Below are positions 1 through 6,348 of a DNA stretch of 13,145 nucleotides, in pieces (the first letter of the stretch is position 1; each line of letters starts with the position of its first letter). The DNA is taken from the NCBI GenBank assembly GCA_043803805.1, contig JAZDJP010000011.1, positions 1 to 13,145 on the forward strand, in the 5' to 3' direction. The translations under genes and the position numbers were made by a program. The notes under the pieces are model-generated. The model had not been told where the DNA came from and made no database searches. It was given only the letters and a program-made list of their open reading frames with translations. Source of the DNA: JAZDJP01 sp043803805 (GTDB taxonomy: Bacteria > Planctomycetota > JAZDJP01).

Positions 1-122
1 CAATTTTGCAGGTCGTCAGTGTCTCGGTATTTCTGAAAACCCCGATCTTGCAAGCATTTGCGGATACTGTTTCCAAGATCGTGAACGGCGACTCCGCTAA
101 CCAGTTGGTGTTATTCGAGTAA
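1..122 (+). CDS. C-terminal end of a probable IS4-type transposase (partial)
   Basis: An open frame runs from the left edge to a TAA at 120-122 and gives 39 residues. They include VSVFLKTPILQAFAD and end in NQLVLFE. From memory, this style of tail (a hydrophobic stretch, then KTPILQAF, then a short NQLxLF end) is typical of IS4-superfamily DDE transposases that are abundant in planctomycete-like and cyanobacterial genomes. The catalytic DDE residues would lie off the window, so family membership rests on the tail alone. If correct, the right end of the insertion sequence should fall within about 120 bases after the stop, just before the GH94-like gene. I cannot identify its terminal inverted repeat without the left end. 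Confidence 0.5.
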   Translation, partial: ILQVVSVSVFLKTPILQAFADTVSKIVNGDSANQLVLFE

Positions 123-206
123 TGACCGGACAGCAGTGATATCGGATGACATCGAAAGAGTGTGTTGAGACGCGTAGAAGCAATTCGCAAGCCACGATTT
201 CCGGAA

Positions 207-3200
207 ATGAGGATCATGACTCCTAACTCAGCACTCAGCACTCAGCACTCAGCACTCAAGTTTCAGCACTCAGCACTCAAGTCTAAGCCCTCAGCACTTG
301 TTTTTGTTCGCCGCGCCGCGGAAATTCTTTCCCTCCCGGTGGTCCACCGTGTTAACACCCTCGGCGGGTACGGCCCGGCCGGGGAGGTGATTTACGAACG
401 CCATCCCGACGGATGCCCCTCGGTCCTGGTGGCAACGGCGGGGCCGGCCAAGGCGGCGTTCCAATCCAACGGGTCAATCGCGTTCGAGGTCCGGGACCCC
501 CTCGGGATGGAGGTTCGCGTCCTGGACGGCCATTTCGACCCCGCTGAAAAACGCGAGACGGGCGTCCCGTCGGGGGGGCTCTGGCTGGACATCGGGGGAA
601 ACCCGCGGCGGATCGCGGCGCTCGTCAACCCCCGCCTCGGCGTGAATTCTGATCCGGTGCGCCGGCGCGTGGTGAAACTCGGCGACCCGGAACGGGCCAT
701 GTGGTTCGGCGCGGAATTCCGGTTCGGCGGGGCGGCATTCTCCACGGCGGTGAAATTTTCCCTGGTCGAAACCCCGACCGGCCCGGCCCTCCTCCGGGAA
801 TTATTCCTCTGGAACGACGGCCGGCGGGCCCTTTGCGGAAATCTGTGGGCCTTCTTCAACCTCCGCGGCGCCCAGAGGTTCGTCTACAACAAGGAGATCT
901 GGTACGACCGGGGGATGCCCGTCGGCCCGGCGGATTTCGTCGTCGCGGCCACGGTGCCCTACAGCGATTGTTTGCAGATCAAACGGGTGGCTTCCGACGT
1001 GGCCGGCGGGATTCGTCCCGTGGAGGACACCTGCGATTTTACGTCATTCGTGGGGGACAGCGCAGCCGTTTCCGCCATGCCGGAGGCGGTGCGGGCCGGA
1101 CGGCTCCGGCCCGGGGCCGGGCGGCGGCTCAACCGGTTTTCCATCGCCACCATCACCGCCAGCCGTTTCGCCGTGGATATCCCCGCCGGGAAAACCGCCA
1201 TCCTCCGCCAGGAGATTCTGTACGTGACGCGCCGGCCGGTCGTGGAACGGTTCCGGACGATGTCCTCCTGCCGGTTCCCGGACTACCCGCGGGTGGAGAA
1301 GGCGTTTCTCGCCGCGGCAAAAGTCCTGACACGGGCGACCCCCGGCGCGGCCCGCGCGGCGTCGCTTGCCGCGCGGAAGGCCCCGCCGCCGCCGGCGTTT
1401 TCGCTCGAGATGCCGGGTGAACCCGTCATGACGGAGTACGCCCGTTCCGTCTGGACGGGGGTGGCGGAGCTGTATGAAAACTGCCGGGCTCACGGGGCGC
1501 GCCTGGCCGACGGGATCGAACTCGGGACGCGCGACCGCGGCCAGGACATGTGGCCGAAACTGCGGGAGGACCCGGGTCGGGTCCGCGGCGATCTCGTCCA
1601 TGTCTTTTCCTTTCTGTATGTGACCGTTCCCCCGGGACACCGATTCGGGAAGCCGTTGTCATTGGTCGAAAAACTCCACGGCATGATTCCCCGGCAGTAT
1701 CCGAGTTGTTGGCGCGACCGGTCGGAGTCGGTGATGAACGACAACCGGCCTTACGCCGACAGCCCGCTCTGGCTCCTGAACGCCCTCGCGCGGTACGTCC
1801 GCGAGACGGGGGATGTTTCGATTCTGAATGAAACGGTGGGAACGGTGCGCCTCACCGACCCGGAGCATCCCGAACGGTCGGGCATCGTCGGGACCGATCG
1901 GACGCTCACGATCGCGGAGGCGGCGCTCGAGGCGCTGGAATGTTTCGGCCGGCACATCGCCGATTCCCCCTATGGCCTGGCGCAGGTGATGTACGGGGAC
2001 TGGTGCGATCCCGTGGACATGTTCGGGACCTCCCCGGTGGGGGACGCCGCGACGCGCGGAAAGGGGCGTGGGGCCCAGGTGCGGCTGTCCTGTCATGTGT
2101 TCGAGTGCCTCGCGGAAACGGCGGATTTGTTCGATTGCCCCCGGGTGGCCGCGGCGTTGAAAATTCCCGGCGTTGGGCGGCGTATGGCGGCGCTAAAAAT
2201 GTTGGCGGGACGCCTGCGGCAGAATATCCTTCGTGTGGCCTGGGAGGAAGGAAATGGCGTGCCGGCCGGTTTCGTCGCCTGCGTCCACGAATTCCACCGG
2301 GACGGCTCCCGGCCGAATTATAAAAAAGGGGAGGTCGGGTACACCCTCGGGTCGCTCCGGGGGACGGATTTCGACGGGGCGGCGCGGCGGGATCTCACCG
2401 CGCAGGCCTACGGGCTCCGGACGCTTCTGGTCGAACGGGACTGGCTTCCGGCCGTCCCGGACGCCCCGCGTCGCGTCCGGGAGCTTCTGGCCGCGACGGA
2501 TAGTTTGTTATTCGATGAGCGCCTTGGATTGAAACTGTATTCCACCGCGATCGCCAACAGTCCGGATGCTCTCGCGCTCGTCGGGCGGATGGGGGTGCTC
2601 CCCGCCGGTTGCGCCGAAAACGGGGAATACCACCACGCCCAGGTCATGATGCACCGGGTCCGGATGACCGTGCCGGGCGAGGCGGATCGCGCCTGGGGCC
2701 AGTTCAAGAAAATGGTATCGGCCATGCGGGACGAGACGCTGGCCGGGCCTTTCGAGATGCCCGCGACGAGTTACGCCTCCGATAGTGCCGACCCGCATTA
2801 CGGGAAGGGGATGTACTTCGGGCTTTCCGGCTCGACGGACTGGATCGTGGATTTGTTCGAGGCGGTTCCCGGTGTCACCCTGTCGTTGCACGACGACCGC
2901 CGGCCGGCCGTGTGCGTGAAGCCCCGCCTTCCCGCGTCCCTCGGCGGGCGGCTCGTGTTCCGGCGGTTGATCCATGTGGCGAAGCCGGGCGGCGGGTATC
3001 GTGTGATTCCCCTCCGGGTGGAAATCCGCCCTGAACGGGAAGTCGGCGAGTCGGCGAGTCACCGAGTCGCGGAGTCGAAGAGCGGGGTCAGGAATCGCAG
3101 AAAAGGCACAGGTGAATCCATCCTTGCCGGGGTGACGATCAACGGGAAACGGGCGGAAAAGGCGGAGGTGGGGAAATTGGATGGATTGAAGAAGATTGAT

Positions 3201-3224
3201 ATGGTGATTACGGTGAATCCATGA
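207..3224 (+). CDS. GH94/GH36-type glycoside phosphorylase or hydrolase, large form
   Basis: About 1005 residues. The core resembles the (alpha/alpha)6-barrel glycoside phosphorylases of GH94 (cellobiose and chitobiose phosphorylases), which cleave beta-linked disaccharides with phosphate. Landmarks counted from ATG 207: GTRDRGQDMW (about 440-449), matching the barrel-entry RDxxQD motif; NDNRPYADSPLWLL followed by ARYVRETGD (about 511-536), matching the SDDLLWLPxAxxxYxxxTGD segment; and GDWCDPVD (about 597-604), in place of the usual GDWNDG that carries the catalytic acid. Residues about 60-400 look like the N-terminal beta-sandwich. No signal peptide is visible, so it is probably cytoplasmic. 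The start is uncertain. The frame is open from GTG 162, ATGs lie at 207 and 216, and none has a convincing ribosome site. A 10-unit heptamer array (227-296) is read as codons, so the native start may lie after it (for example GTG 339). An octamer array (3040-3079) is read near the C-terminus. Substrate unknown; other phosphorylase families are possible. Confidence 0.75.
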   Translation: MRIMTPNSALSTQHSALKFQHSALKSKPSALVFVRRAAEILSLPVVHRVNTLGGYGPAGEVIYERHPDGCPSVLVATAGPAKAAFQSNGSIAFEVRDPLGMEVRVLDGHFDPAEKRETGVPSGGLWLDIGGNPRRIAALVNPRLGVNSDPVRRRVVKLGDPERAMWFGAEFRFGGAAFSTAVKFSLVETPTGPALLRELFLWNDGRRALCGNLWAFFNLRGAQRFVYNKEIWYDRGMPVGPADFVVAATVPYSDCLQIKRVASDVAGGIRPVEDTCDFTSFVGDSAAVSAMPEAVRAGRLRPGAGRRLNRFSIATITASRFAVDIPAGKTAILRQEILYVTRRPVVERFRTMSSCRFPDYPRVEKAFLAAAKVLTRATPGAARAASLAARKAPPPPAFSLEMPGEPVMTEYARSVWTGVAELYENCRAHGARLADGIELGTRDRGQDMWPKLREDPGRVRGDLVHVFSFLYVTVPPGHRFGKPLSLVEKLHGMIPRQYPSCWRDRSESVMNDNRPYADSPLWLLNALARYVRETGDVSILNETVGTVRLTDPEHPERSGIVGTDRTLTIAEAALEALECFGRHIADSPYGLAQVMYGDWCDPVDMFGTSPVGDAATRGKGRGAQVRLSCHVFECLAETADLFDCPRVAAALKIPGVGRRMAALKMLAGRLRQNILRVAWEEGNGVPAGFVACVHEFHRDGSRPNYKKGEVGYTLGSLRGTDFDGAARRDLTAQAYGLRTLLVERDWLPAVPDAPRRVRELLAATDSLLFDERLGLKLYSTAIANSPDALALVGRMGVLPAGCAENGEYHHAQVMMHRVRMTVPGEADRAWGQFKKMVSAMRDETLAGPFEMPATSYASDSADPHYGKGMYFGLSGSTDWIVDLFEAVPGVTLSLHDDRRPAVCVKPRLPASLGGRLVFRRLIHVAKPGGGYRVIPLRVEIRPEREVGESASHRVAESKSGVRNRRKGTGESILAGVTINGKRAEKAEVGKLDGLKKIDMVITVNP
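227..296 (+). repeat. Ten-unit heptanucleotide tandem array (CTCAGCA)
   Basis: Ten consecutive 7-bp units fill exactly 70 bp. Units 1-4, 7 and 10 are CTCAGCA, and the others are variants (CTCAAGT twice, TTCAGCA, CTAAGCC). Because 7 is not a multiple of 3, every frame reads the same heptapeptide, here STQHSAL-like, so the frame stays open through it. It lies at the 5' end of the GH94-like ORF and may be intergenic DNA swept into the ORF call. The same heptamer recurs at 11968-12002. Confidence 0.9.
3040..3079 (+). repeat. Five-unit octamer array (GAGTCNNN) inside the GH94-like gene
   Basis: Five phased 8-bp units read AAGTCGGC, GAGTCGGC, GAGTCACC, GAGTCGCG and GAGTCGAA. The array lies within the last 60 codons of the GH94-like ORF and encodes a polar stretch (GESASHRVAESKS) between two strand-like segments (YRVIPLRVEI and ILAGVTINGK). 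The same octamer class occurs between genes at 6093-6132, and in reverse-complement form at 4109-4140. Confidence 0.8.
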
Positions 3225-3757
3225 CCGACAGGATGATTCTCATGGAACGGATTCAGAAGACGATCTGCCTGGTCCGAGGGCAGAAGGTAATGCTCGACCG
3301 CGATCTGGCGTCGCTTTACGAGGTCCCGACCAAGGCGCTTAAGCAGGCGGTCAAGCGGCATGCCGATCGCTTCCCGGGCGACTTCATGTTTGTGCTTGAT
3401 CACAAAGAGTTTATGAATTGGAGGTCACAGTTTGTGACCTCCAATTCCGACCGCATGGGGTTGCGCCACGCGCCCATGGTTTTCACGGAACAGGGTGTGG
3501 CGATGCTCTCCAGCATCCTGAACAGTCCGCGCGCCATTCATGTCAATATCGCGATCATGCGCGCGTTCGTTCATCTGCGGGCGCTCTTGGCGACCCATGC
3601 CGACCTCGCCCGGAAACTGGAGGACTTGGAAAAGAAACATGACGCCCGGTTCCGGGTGGTTTTTGACGCCATCCGGCAACTCATGACTCCGCCGGAATCC
3701 CCGGCCAAGCCGATCGGATTCCAGGTGCGCGAGAGGCGGGCGAAATACGGGAAGTGA
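3221..3757 (+). CDS. ORF6N-domain DNA-binding protein
   Basis: 178 residues. The N-terminal ~90 residues match the ORF6N domain (KilA-N/Bro-type DNA binding, first known from phages and poxviruses). Visible landmarks are ERIQKTICLVRGQKVMLDRDLASLYEV (9-35), LKQAVKRHADRFPGDFMFVL (about 40-59), WRSQFVTSN (about 67-75), and FTEQGVAMLSSILNS (about 88-102) followed by VNIAIMRAFVHLR. Residues about 120-150 (LARKLEDLEKKHDARFRVVFDAIRQLM) look like a coiled coil suited to dimerisation. The length is normal for the short chromosomal form. The start overlaps the GH94-like stop (ATGA). GGTGA at 3212-3216 is a reasonable ribosome site for ATG 3221, while AGGA at 3230-3233 would suit an ATG at 3242. Members are usually mobile-element cargo; their function in chromosomes is poorly known. 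Its codons contain a 33-nt perfect inverted repeat (3415-3447). Confidence 0.85.
   Translation: MTDRMILMERIQKTICLVRGQKVMLDRDLASLYEVPTKALKQAVKRHADRFPGDFMFVLDHKEFMNWRSQFVTSNSDRMGLRHAPMVFTEQGVAMLSSILNSPRAIHVNIAIMRAFVHLRALLATHADLARKLEDLEKKHDARFRVVFDAIRQLMTPPESPAKPIGFQVRERRAKYGK
3415..3447. repeat. 33-nt perfect inverted repeat within the ORF6N gene
   Basis: Arms GAATTGGAGGTCACA (3415-3429) and TGTGACCTCCAATTC (3433-3447) are exact reverse complements, separated by GTT. It falls on the codons for NWRSQFVTSN, the conserved middle of the ORF6N domain. It could be an RNA hairpin or a binding site for a dimeric regulator; no function is shown by the sequence. Confidence 0.9.
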
Positions 3758-3768
3758 AGGGGGCGTCC

Positions 3769-4080
3769 GTGAAAATCAACTCGCGAAAAGATTTCCTGCG
3801 CTTTGGCCTATATTTATCGGTTTTGACTATGGCTGCATTTTCGATTGGTTTGATCATCTCCGCGTACCTTGAAGCCGACTCGGAAGTGACTTTCAAGGAT
3901 TGGATTTGGTTTGTGTTGTTTCAAGGTTCTATCCCATGGCTTGTATTTTTTATAGCTGTGCTAACCATCTTTTTGTGGCGATTTTTTTATTGGAATTTCC
4001 CGAACTTCAAAATCTCAAGGGCGTTGGATAATTCCAAAAAGGGAATCGCGGAAGAAAAACAAAAAGAAAATCAGGAGTAG
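3769..4080 (+). CDS. Small two-helix membrane protein, unknown function
   Basis: 103 residues from GTG 3769. I chose this start because GAAGGGGG (3756-3763) sits 5 nt before it. An alternative GTG at 3754 overlaps the ORF6N stop (GTGA) and adds five residues. Two hydrophobic segments are clear: FGLYLSVLTMAAFSIGLIIS and WLVFFIAVLTIFLWRFFYW. They flank an acidic loop (LEADSEVTFKD), and the C-terminal tail is highly charged (KKGIAEEKQKENQE), so this is probably an inner-membrane protein. The gene is far more AT-rich than the genes around it, which suggests a different origin, perhaps shared with the ORF6N gene. I do not recognise a family. Confidence 0.6.
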   Translation: MKINSRKDFLRFGLYLSVLTMAAFSIGLIISAYLEADSEVTFKDWIWFVLFQGSIPWLVFFIAVLTIFLWRFFYWNFPNFKISRALDNSKKGIAEEKQKENQE

Positions 4081-4108
4081 CCGATTATAGGGGGGGGCAT
4101 CGATTTCC

Positions 4109-4140
4109 GAACTCTCGAACTCATGAACTCCCGAACTCAT
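4109..4140 (+). repeat. Four-unit octamer array (GAACTCNN)
   Basis: Four exactly phased units: GAACTCTC, GAACTCAT, GAACTCCC, GAACTCAT. The complementary strand reads GAGTTCNN, so it shares the GAGT core of the arrays at 3040-3079 and 6093-6132. It lies in the gap between the small membrane protein gene and the lpoB-like promoter. Confidence 0.85.
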
Positions 4141-4155
4141 TCCGATATCTCAGTC

Positions 4156-4184
4156 TTCACTTGCCCCGCCTGACACGGTATAAT
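4156..4184 (+). promoter_or_regulatory. Sigma-70-type promoter for the lpoB-like pair
   Basis: A perfect -10 hexamer TATAAT (4179-4184) lies 17 bp after TTCACT (4156-4161), which matches 4 of 6 bases of the -35 consensus. Transcription would begin near 4191, giving a leader of about 43 nt that carries AGGGGGGAGA (4221-4230) before the ATG at 4234. Position and spacing fit well; the evidence is sequence only. Confidence 0.6.
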
Positions 4185-4233
4185 GCCTCTCGGTTGCCGG
4201 GTGGCGGAACGGATCCATAAAGGGGGGAGAATC

Positions 4234-4824
4234 ATGAGGACGCTTCTTGTGGCGATGGTGGGGACGGGTTTGGTCGTGGCGATGCTGGCCGGCTGTCAGC
4301 CCCAGACGTCCTACGAGGACCCGGACCGGGTGGTCCTGGTGGATGACAAGTTCAACGACACGGATTTGAAGCAATTCGCCGGGAAGATGGCGGATTCCAT
4401 CCTTCAGTTCATGGCGAAGGAGCATCCGGACAAGAAGCCGGTCGTTATGGTGAACCGCCTGGACAACAAGACGAGCGAGCACATCAGCACGAAGGGCATC
4501 ACCGACAAGATCATCACCGCCCTCATGCAGGGGGGGAAGGTGCGCGTGGTGGACGAGACGGCCCGCGCGGACGTCGCCAAGGAATACGAGTACAACGCCG
4601 GCGGCGCCGTGGACCCCAAGACCGTCAAGGGTCCGGGCAAGCAGACCGGGGCGGATTATTTTCTGCGCGGGGAGATCCTGTCCGACACCCATGCGGGCAA
4701 CAAGCAGAAGGTCCAGTTCTACATGATCACGCTGAAACTCACGGACATCGAGAAGAACGAGATCGTCTGGCAGGCGGACGATGAGATCAAGAAATACACC
4801 AAGCGGGCGAAGGTGGGGATGTAG
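4234..4824 (+). CDS. lpoB: LpoB-like penicillin-binding protein activator (lipoprotein)
   Basis: 196 residues. ATG 4234 was chosen because AGGGGGGAGA (4221-4230) precedes it and it gives a proper lipoprotein signal: hydrophobic MRTLLVAMVGTGLVVAMLAGC with lipobox LAGC and lipidated Cys21. The upstream ATG 4183 lies inside the -10 box. The mature part has the order expected of LpoB: VVMVNRLDNKTSEHI (strand plus DNKT turn, about 70-84), ITDKIITALMQGGKVRVVDE (85-105), a linker, then GADYFLRGEILSD (about 147-159), a strand-rich FYMITLKLTDIEKNEIVWQADDEIKK and the end. In E. coli, LpoB reaches from the outer membrane through peptidoglycan to activate PBP1B. Many LpoB-family genes outside enterics sit next to a COG3014 gene, as here. 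No penicillin-binding protein lies in the window, so its partner is unknown. Confidence 0.8.
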   Translation: MRTLLVAMVGTGLVVAMLAGCQPQTSYEDPDRVVLVDDKFNDTDLKQFAGKMADSILQFMAKEHPDKKPVVMVNRLDNKTSEHISTKGITDKIITALMQGGKVRVVDETARADVAKEYEYNAGGAVDPKTVKGPGKQTGADYFLRGEILSDTHAGNKQKVQFYMITLKLTDIEKNEIVWQADDEIKKYTKRAKVGM

Positions 4825-4839
4825 GCCGCCCGCCCGACG

Positions 4840-6090
4840 GTGCAACGCGGTGTCCCGGTGATACTCCGTCCGTTCCACGCGTTTTTTTTCATCGCGGGGG
4901 TTCTCGCCGCCGGCGGCTGCAGCCTCGCCGCGCGGGATGACCGTTCCCGCACCCTCTACACCCAGGGGCGTTTCGCGGAGGCCGCCACCGTCCTCGATCC
5001 GAAGGTCGGTCCTGACACGAAGGGCAAGGACCGGCTCCTCTTCCTCATGAACCGGGGGATGATGCTCCACGCGGCGGGGCGCTACGCGGAATCGAACGCC
5101 TGCCTTCTCCCGGCCGCCGACGAGGCGGACAAACTCGACATCATCCGCATCTCGGAGCAGGCCGGGACCATCCTCACCAACGAAAAATTCTCCGCCTACC
5201 GCGGGGAGGATTTTGAGCGCGTCCTCATTCCCACCCTCGCGGCCATCAATTACGCCATGCTCGGGAAGAACGAGGACGCCCTCGTGGAGTGCCGCCGGAT
5301 TGACATCAAACTCCGCGAATACGCCCGGAAACGCGGCACCGACTATCGCCAGAATGCCTTCGCCGTCTACCTCTCCGGCGTCCTGTATGAAATCATGGGG
5401 GGCGCCAACGACGCCTACGTGGACTACAAGAAGGTGCGGGAGCTCGACAAGAACTTCCCCCAGGTGAAGGCGGATCTGCTGCGCCTGGCGGCCGGGCTCA
5501 ACTTCACGGATGAACTCGATCAGTGGAAAAAGGAGTTCAAGGCGGATCCCCCCGCGCCGGCGCCCGGCGGGGAGATTCTGTGCCTCATCGAACTGGGGCT
5601 GGCGCCCGTGAAGAAGCCGAACGAGGTCGTGTTCATCATCCCCCGGTTCGTCTCCCGGCCGACACGGGCCCGCGCCGCCGAGATTCTGGTGAAGGGGGAG
5701 TCGAAGGGGCGGTCCTGGCCTCTGGCCGACCTGGATGCCATGGCGAAGAAGAGTCTGGACGAACGGGTCGGGAAGATTCTGGCCAAACGCCTGGCCATCA
5801 TCGCGGCGAAGGAAGTCGCGGCGCACCAGATCGAGGATCACGCCGGCAAGGACTGGGCGTTGTTATCGCGGATTGTCTTTTACGCGCTGGAACAGCCGGA
5901 CCTCCGGAGCTGGCAGACCCTGCCGCGGGACCTTCAGGTGGCGCGCGTTTCCCTTCCGGTGGGGACGTATTCGGTGGCCGTGCGGCTTCTGGGCGAAAAC
6001 GACGCCCCCCTCGGGGTGGACAAGGTTTTCGACAACGTCCAGGTGCCGGAGAAGGGAATCGTTCTGCTGCATTTGAGGGCGGTGGAATAG
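4840..6090 (+). CDS. COG3014-like TPR lipoprotein next to lpoB
   Basis: 416 residues from GTG 4840. A second GTG at 4858 gives 410 residues and a more standard signal peptide (MILRPFHAFFFIAGVLAAGGC); neither has a strong ribosome site. The Cys after LAAGG (27, or 21 from the later start) is a probable lipidation site, so it is likely anchored in the outer membrane facing the periplasm. Helical repeats follow: YTQGRFAEAATVLDP, MNRGMMLHAAGRYAESNACLLPAADEAD, INYAMLGKNEDALVECRRID and YLSGVLYEIMGGANDAYVDYKKVRELD have TPR-like spacing over residues about 40-210. The C-terminal ~200 residues appear mixed alpha/beta, ending in YSVAVRLLGENDAPL and IVLLHLR strands. Gene order and architecture fit the COG3014 lipoproteins that accompany LpoB. 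It starts 15 nt after the lpoB-like stop and so is probably co-transcribed. Molecular role unknown. Confidence 0.7.
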   Translation: MQRGVPVILRPFHAFFFIAGVLAAGGCSLAARDDRSRTLYTQGRFAEAATVLDPKVGPDTKGKDRLLFLMNRGMMLHAAGRYAESNACLLPAADEADKLDIIRISEQAGTILTNEKFSAYRGEDFERVLIPTLAAINYAMLGKNEDALVECRRIDIKLREYARKRGTDYRQNAFAVYLSGVLYEIMGGANDAYVDYKKVRELDKNFPQVKADLLRLAAGLNFTDELDQWKKEFKADPPAPAPGGEILCLIELGLAPVKKPNEVVFIIPRFVSRPTRARAAEILVKGESKGRSWPLADLDAMAKKSLDERVGKILAKRLAIIAAKEVAAHQIEDHAGKDWALLSRIVFYALEQPDLRSWQTLPRDLQVARVSLPVGTYSVAVRLLGENDAPLGVDKVFDNVQVPEKGIVLLHLRAVE

Positions 6091-6092
6091 GG

Positions 6093-6132
6093 AAGTCTTG
6101 GAGTCTGGGAGTCTTGGAGTCTGAGAGTCGAG
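6093..6132 (+). repeat. Five-unit octamer array (GAGTCTNN)
   Basis: Five phased 8-bp units: AAGTCTTG, GAGTCTGG, GAGTCTTG, GAGTCTGA, GAGTCGAG. A further GAGTCGGA lies at 6148-6155, two units on in the same phase. It starts 2 nt after the COG3014-like stop and abuts the composite repeat at 6156. Confidence 0.85.
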
Positions 6133-6155
6133 GAAAGAGAGGATTCGGAGTCGGA

Positions 6156-6338
6156 TGAAATTCCGACCCTCCTTCGCCCAAGGGGCTCCGGAGGGCCCTG
6201 CGAAGCCTCTTGGCAAAGCAGGGATGCCGAGTTCCGAATGTCGAATTAGAACAATTCGCGAATTGATAAGCCCGTTCATCCTGAGCCTGTCGAAGGATGA
6301 ACCGGTGCTCATGGTTCGACGGGCTCACCATGAGCGGC
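6156..6338 (+). repeat. Composite dispersed repeat, copy 1 (90-bp block plus palindromes)
   Basis: Bases 6156-6245 match the reverse complement of 11872-11961 over 90 bp with one mismatch (position 6162). The block contains two abutting inverted repeats, CCCTCC/GGAGGG (6167-6172, 6190-6195) and CCCTGC/GCAGGG (6196-6201, 6218-6223). As RNA these could form two stacked hairpins. Next come a 14-bp palindrome CAATTCGCGAATTG (6252-6265) and two REP-like palindromes (6274-6335). The element ends about 24 bases before the next gene start. Any protein read through it is spurious. Confidence 0.9.
6274..6335. repeat. Pair of REP-like palindromes in inverted arrangement
   Basis: First: GTTCATCCT / AGGATGAAC around loop GAGCCTGTCGA (6274-6302). 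Second: GCTCATGGT / ACCATGAGC around loop TCGACGGGCTC (6307-6335). Read on the other strand, the second loop is GAGCCCGTCGA, so the loop is conserved with one change while the arms differ but still pair. The two sit in opposite orientation, as in REP doublets. From general knowledge, sequences of this type are scattered in many unrelated bacterial genomes. Confidence 0.85.
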
Positions 6339-6348
6339 GGAACGAAAT

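Noticed and set aside
227..296. Heptamer array considered as a CRISPR or minisatellite locus.
   Set aside because: The units are 7 bp with no spacers, so it is not CRISPR. It is a simple short tandem array.
4090..4097. Run of eight G bases, considered as a G-quadruplex or slippage switch.
   Set aside because: Only one G run is present nearby and it lies outside any gene, so neither role can be supported.
4150..5841. A 563-codon minus-strand open frame opposite the lipoprotein genes.
   Set aside because: No recognisable motif and composition typical of a shadow frame; the plus strand has a promoter, ribosome site, two lipoboxes and family motifs.
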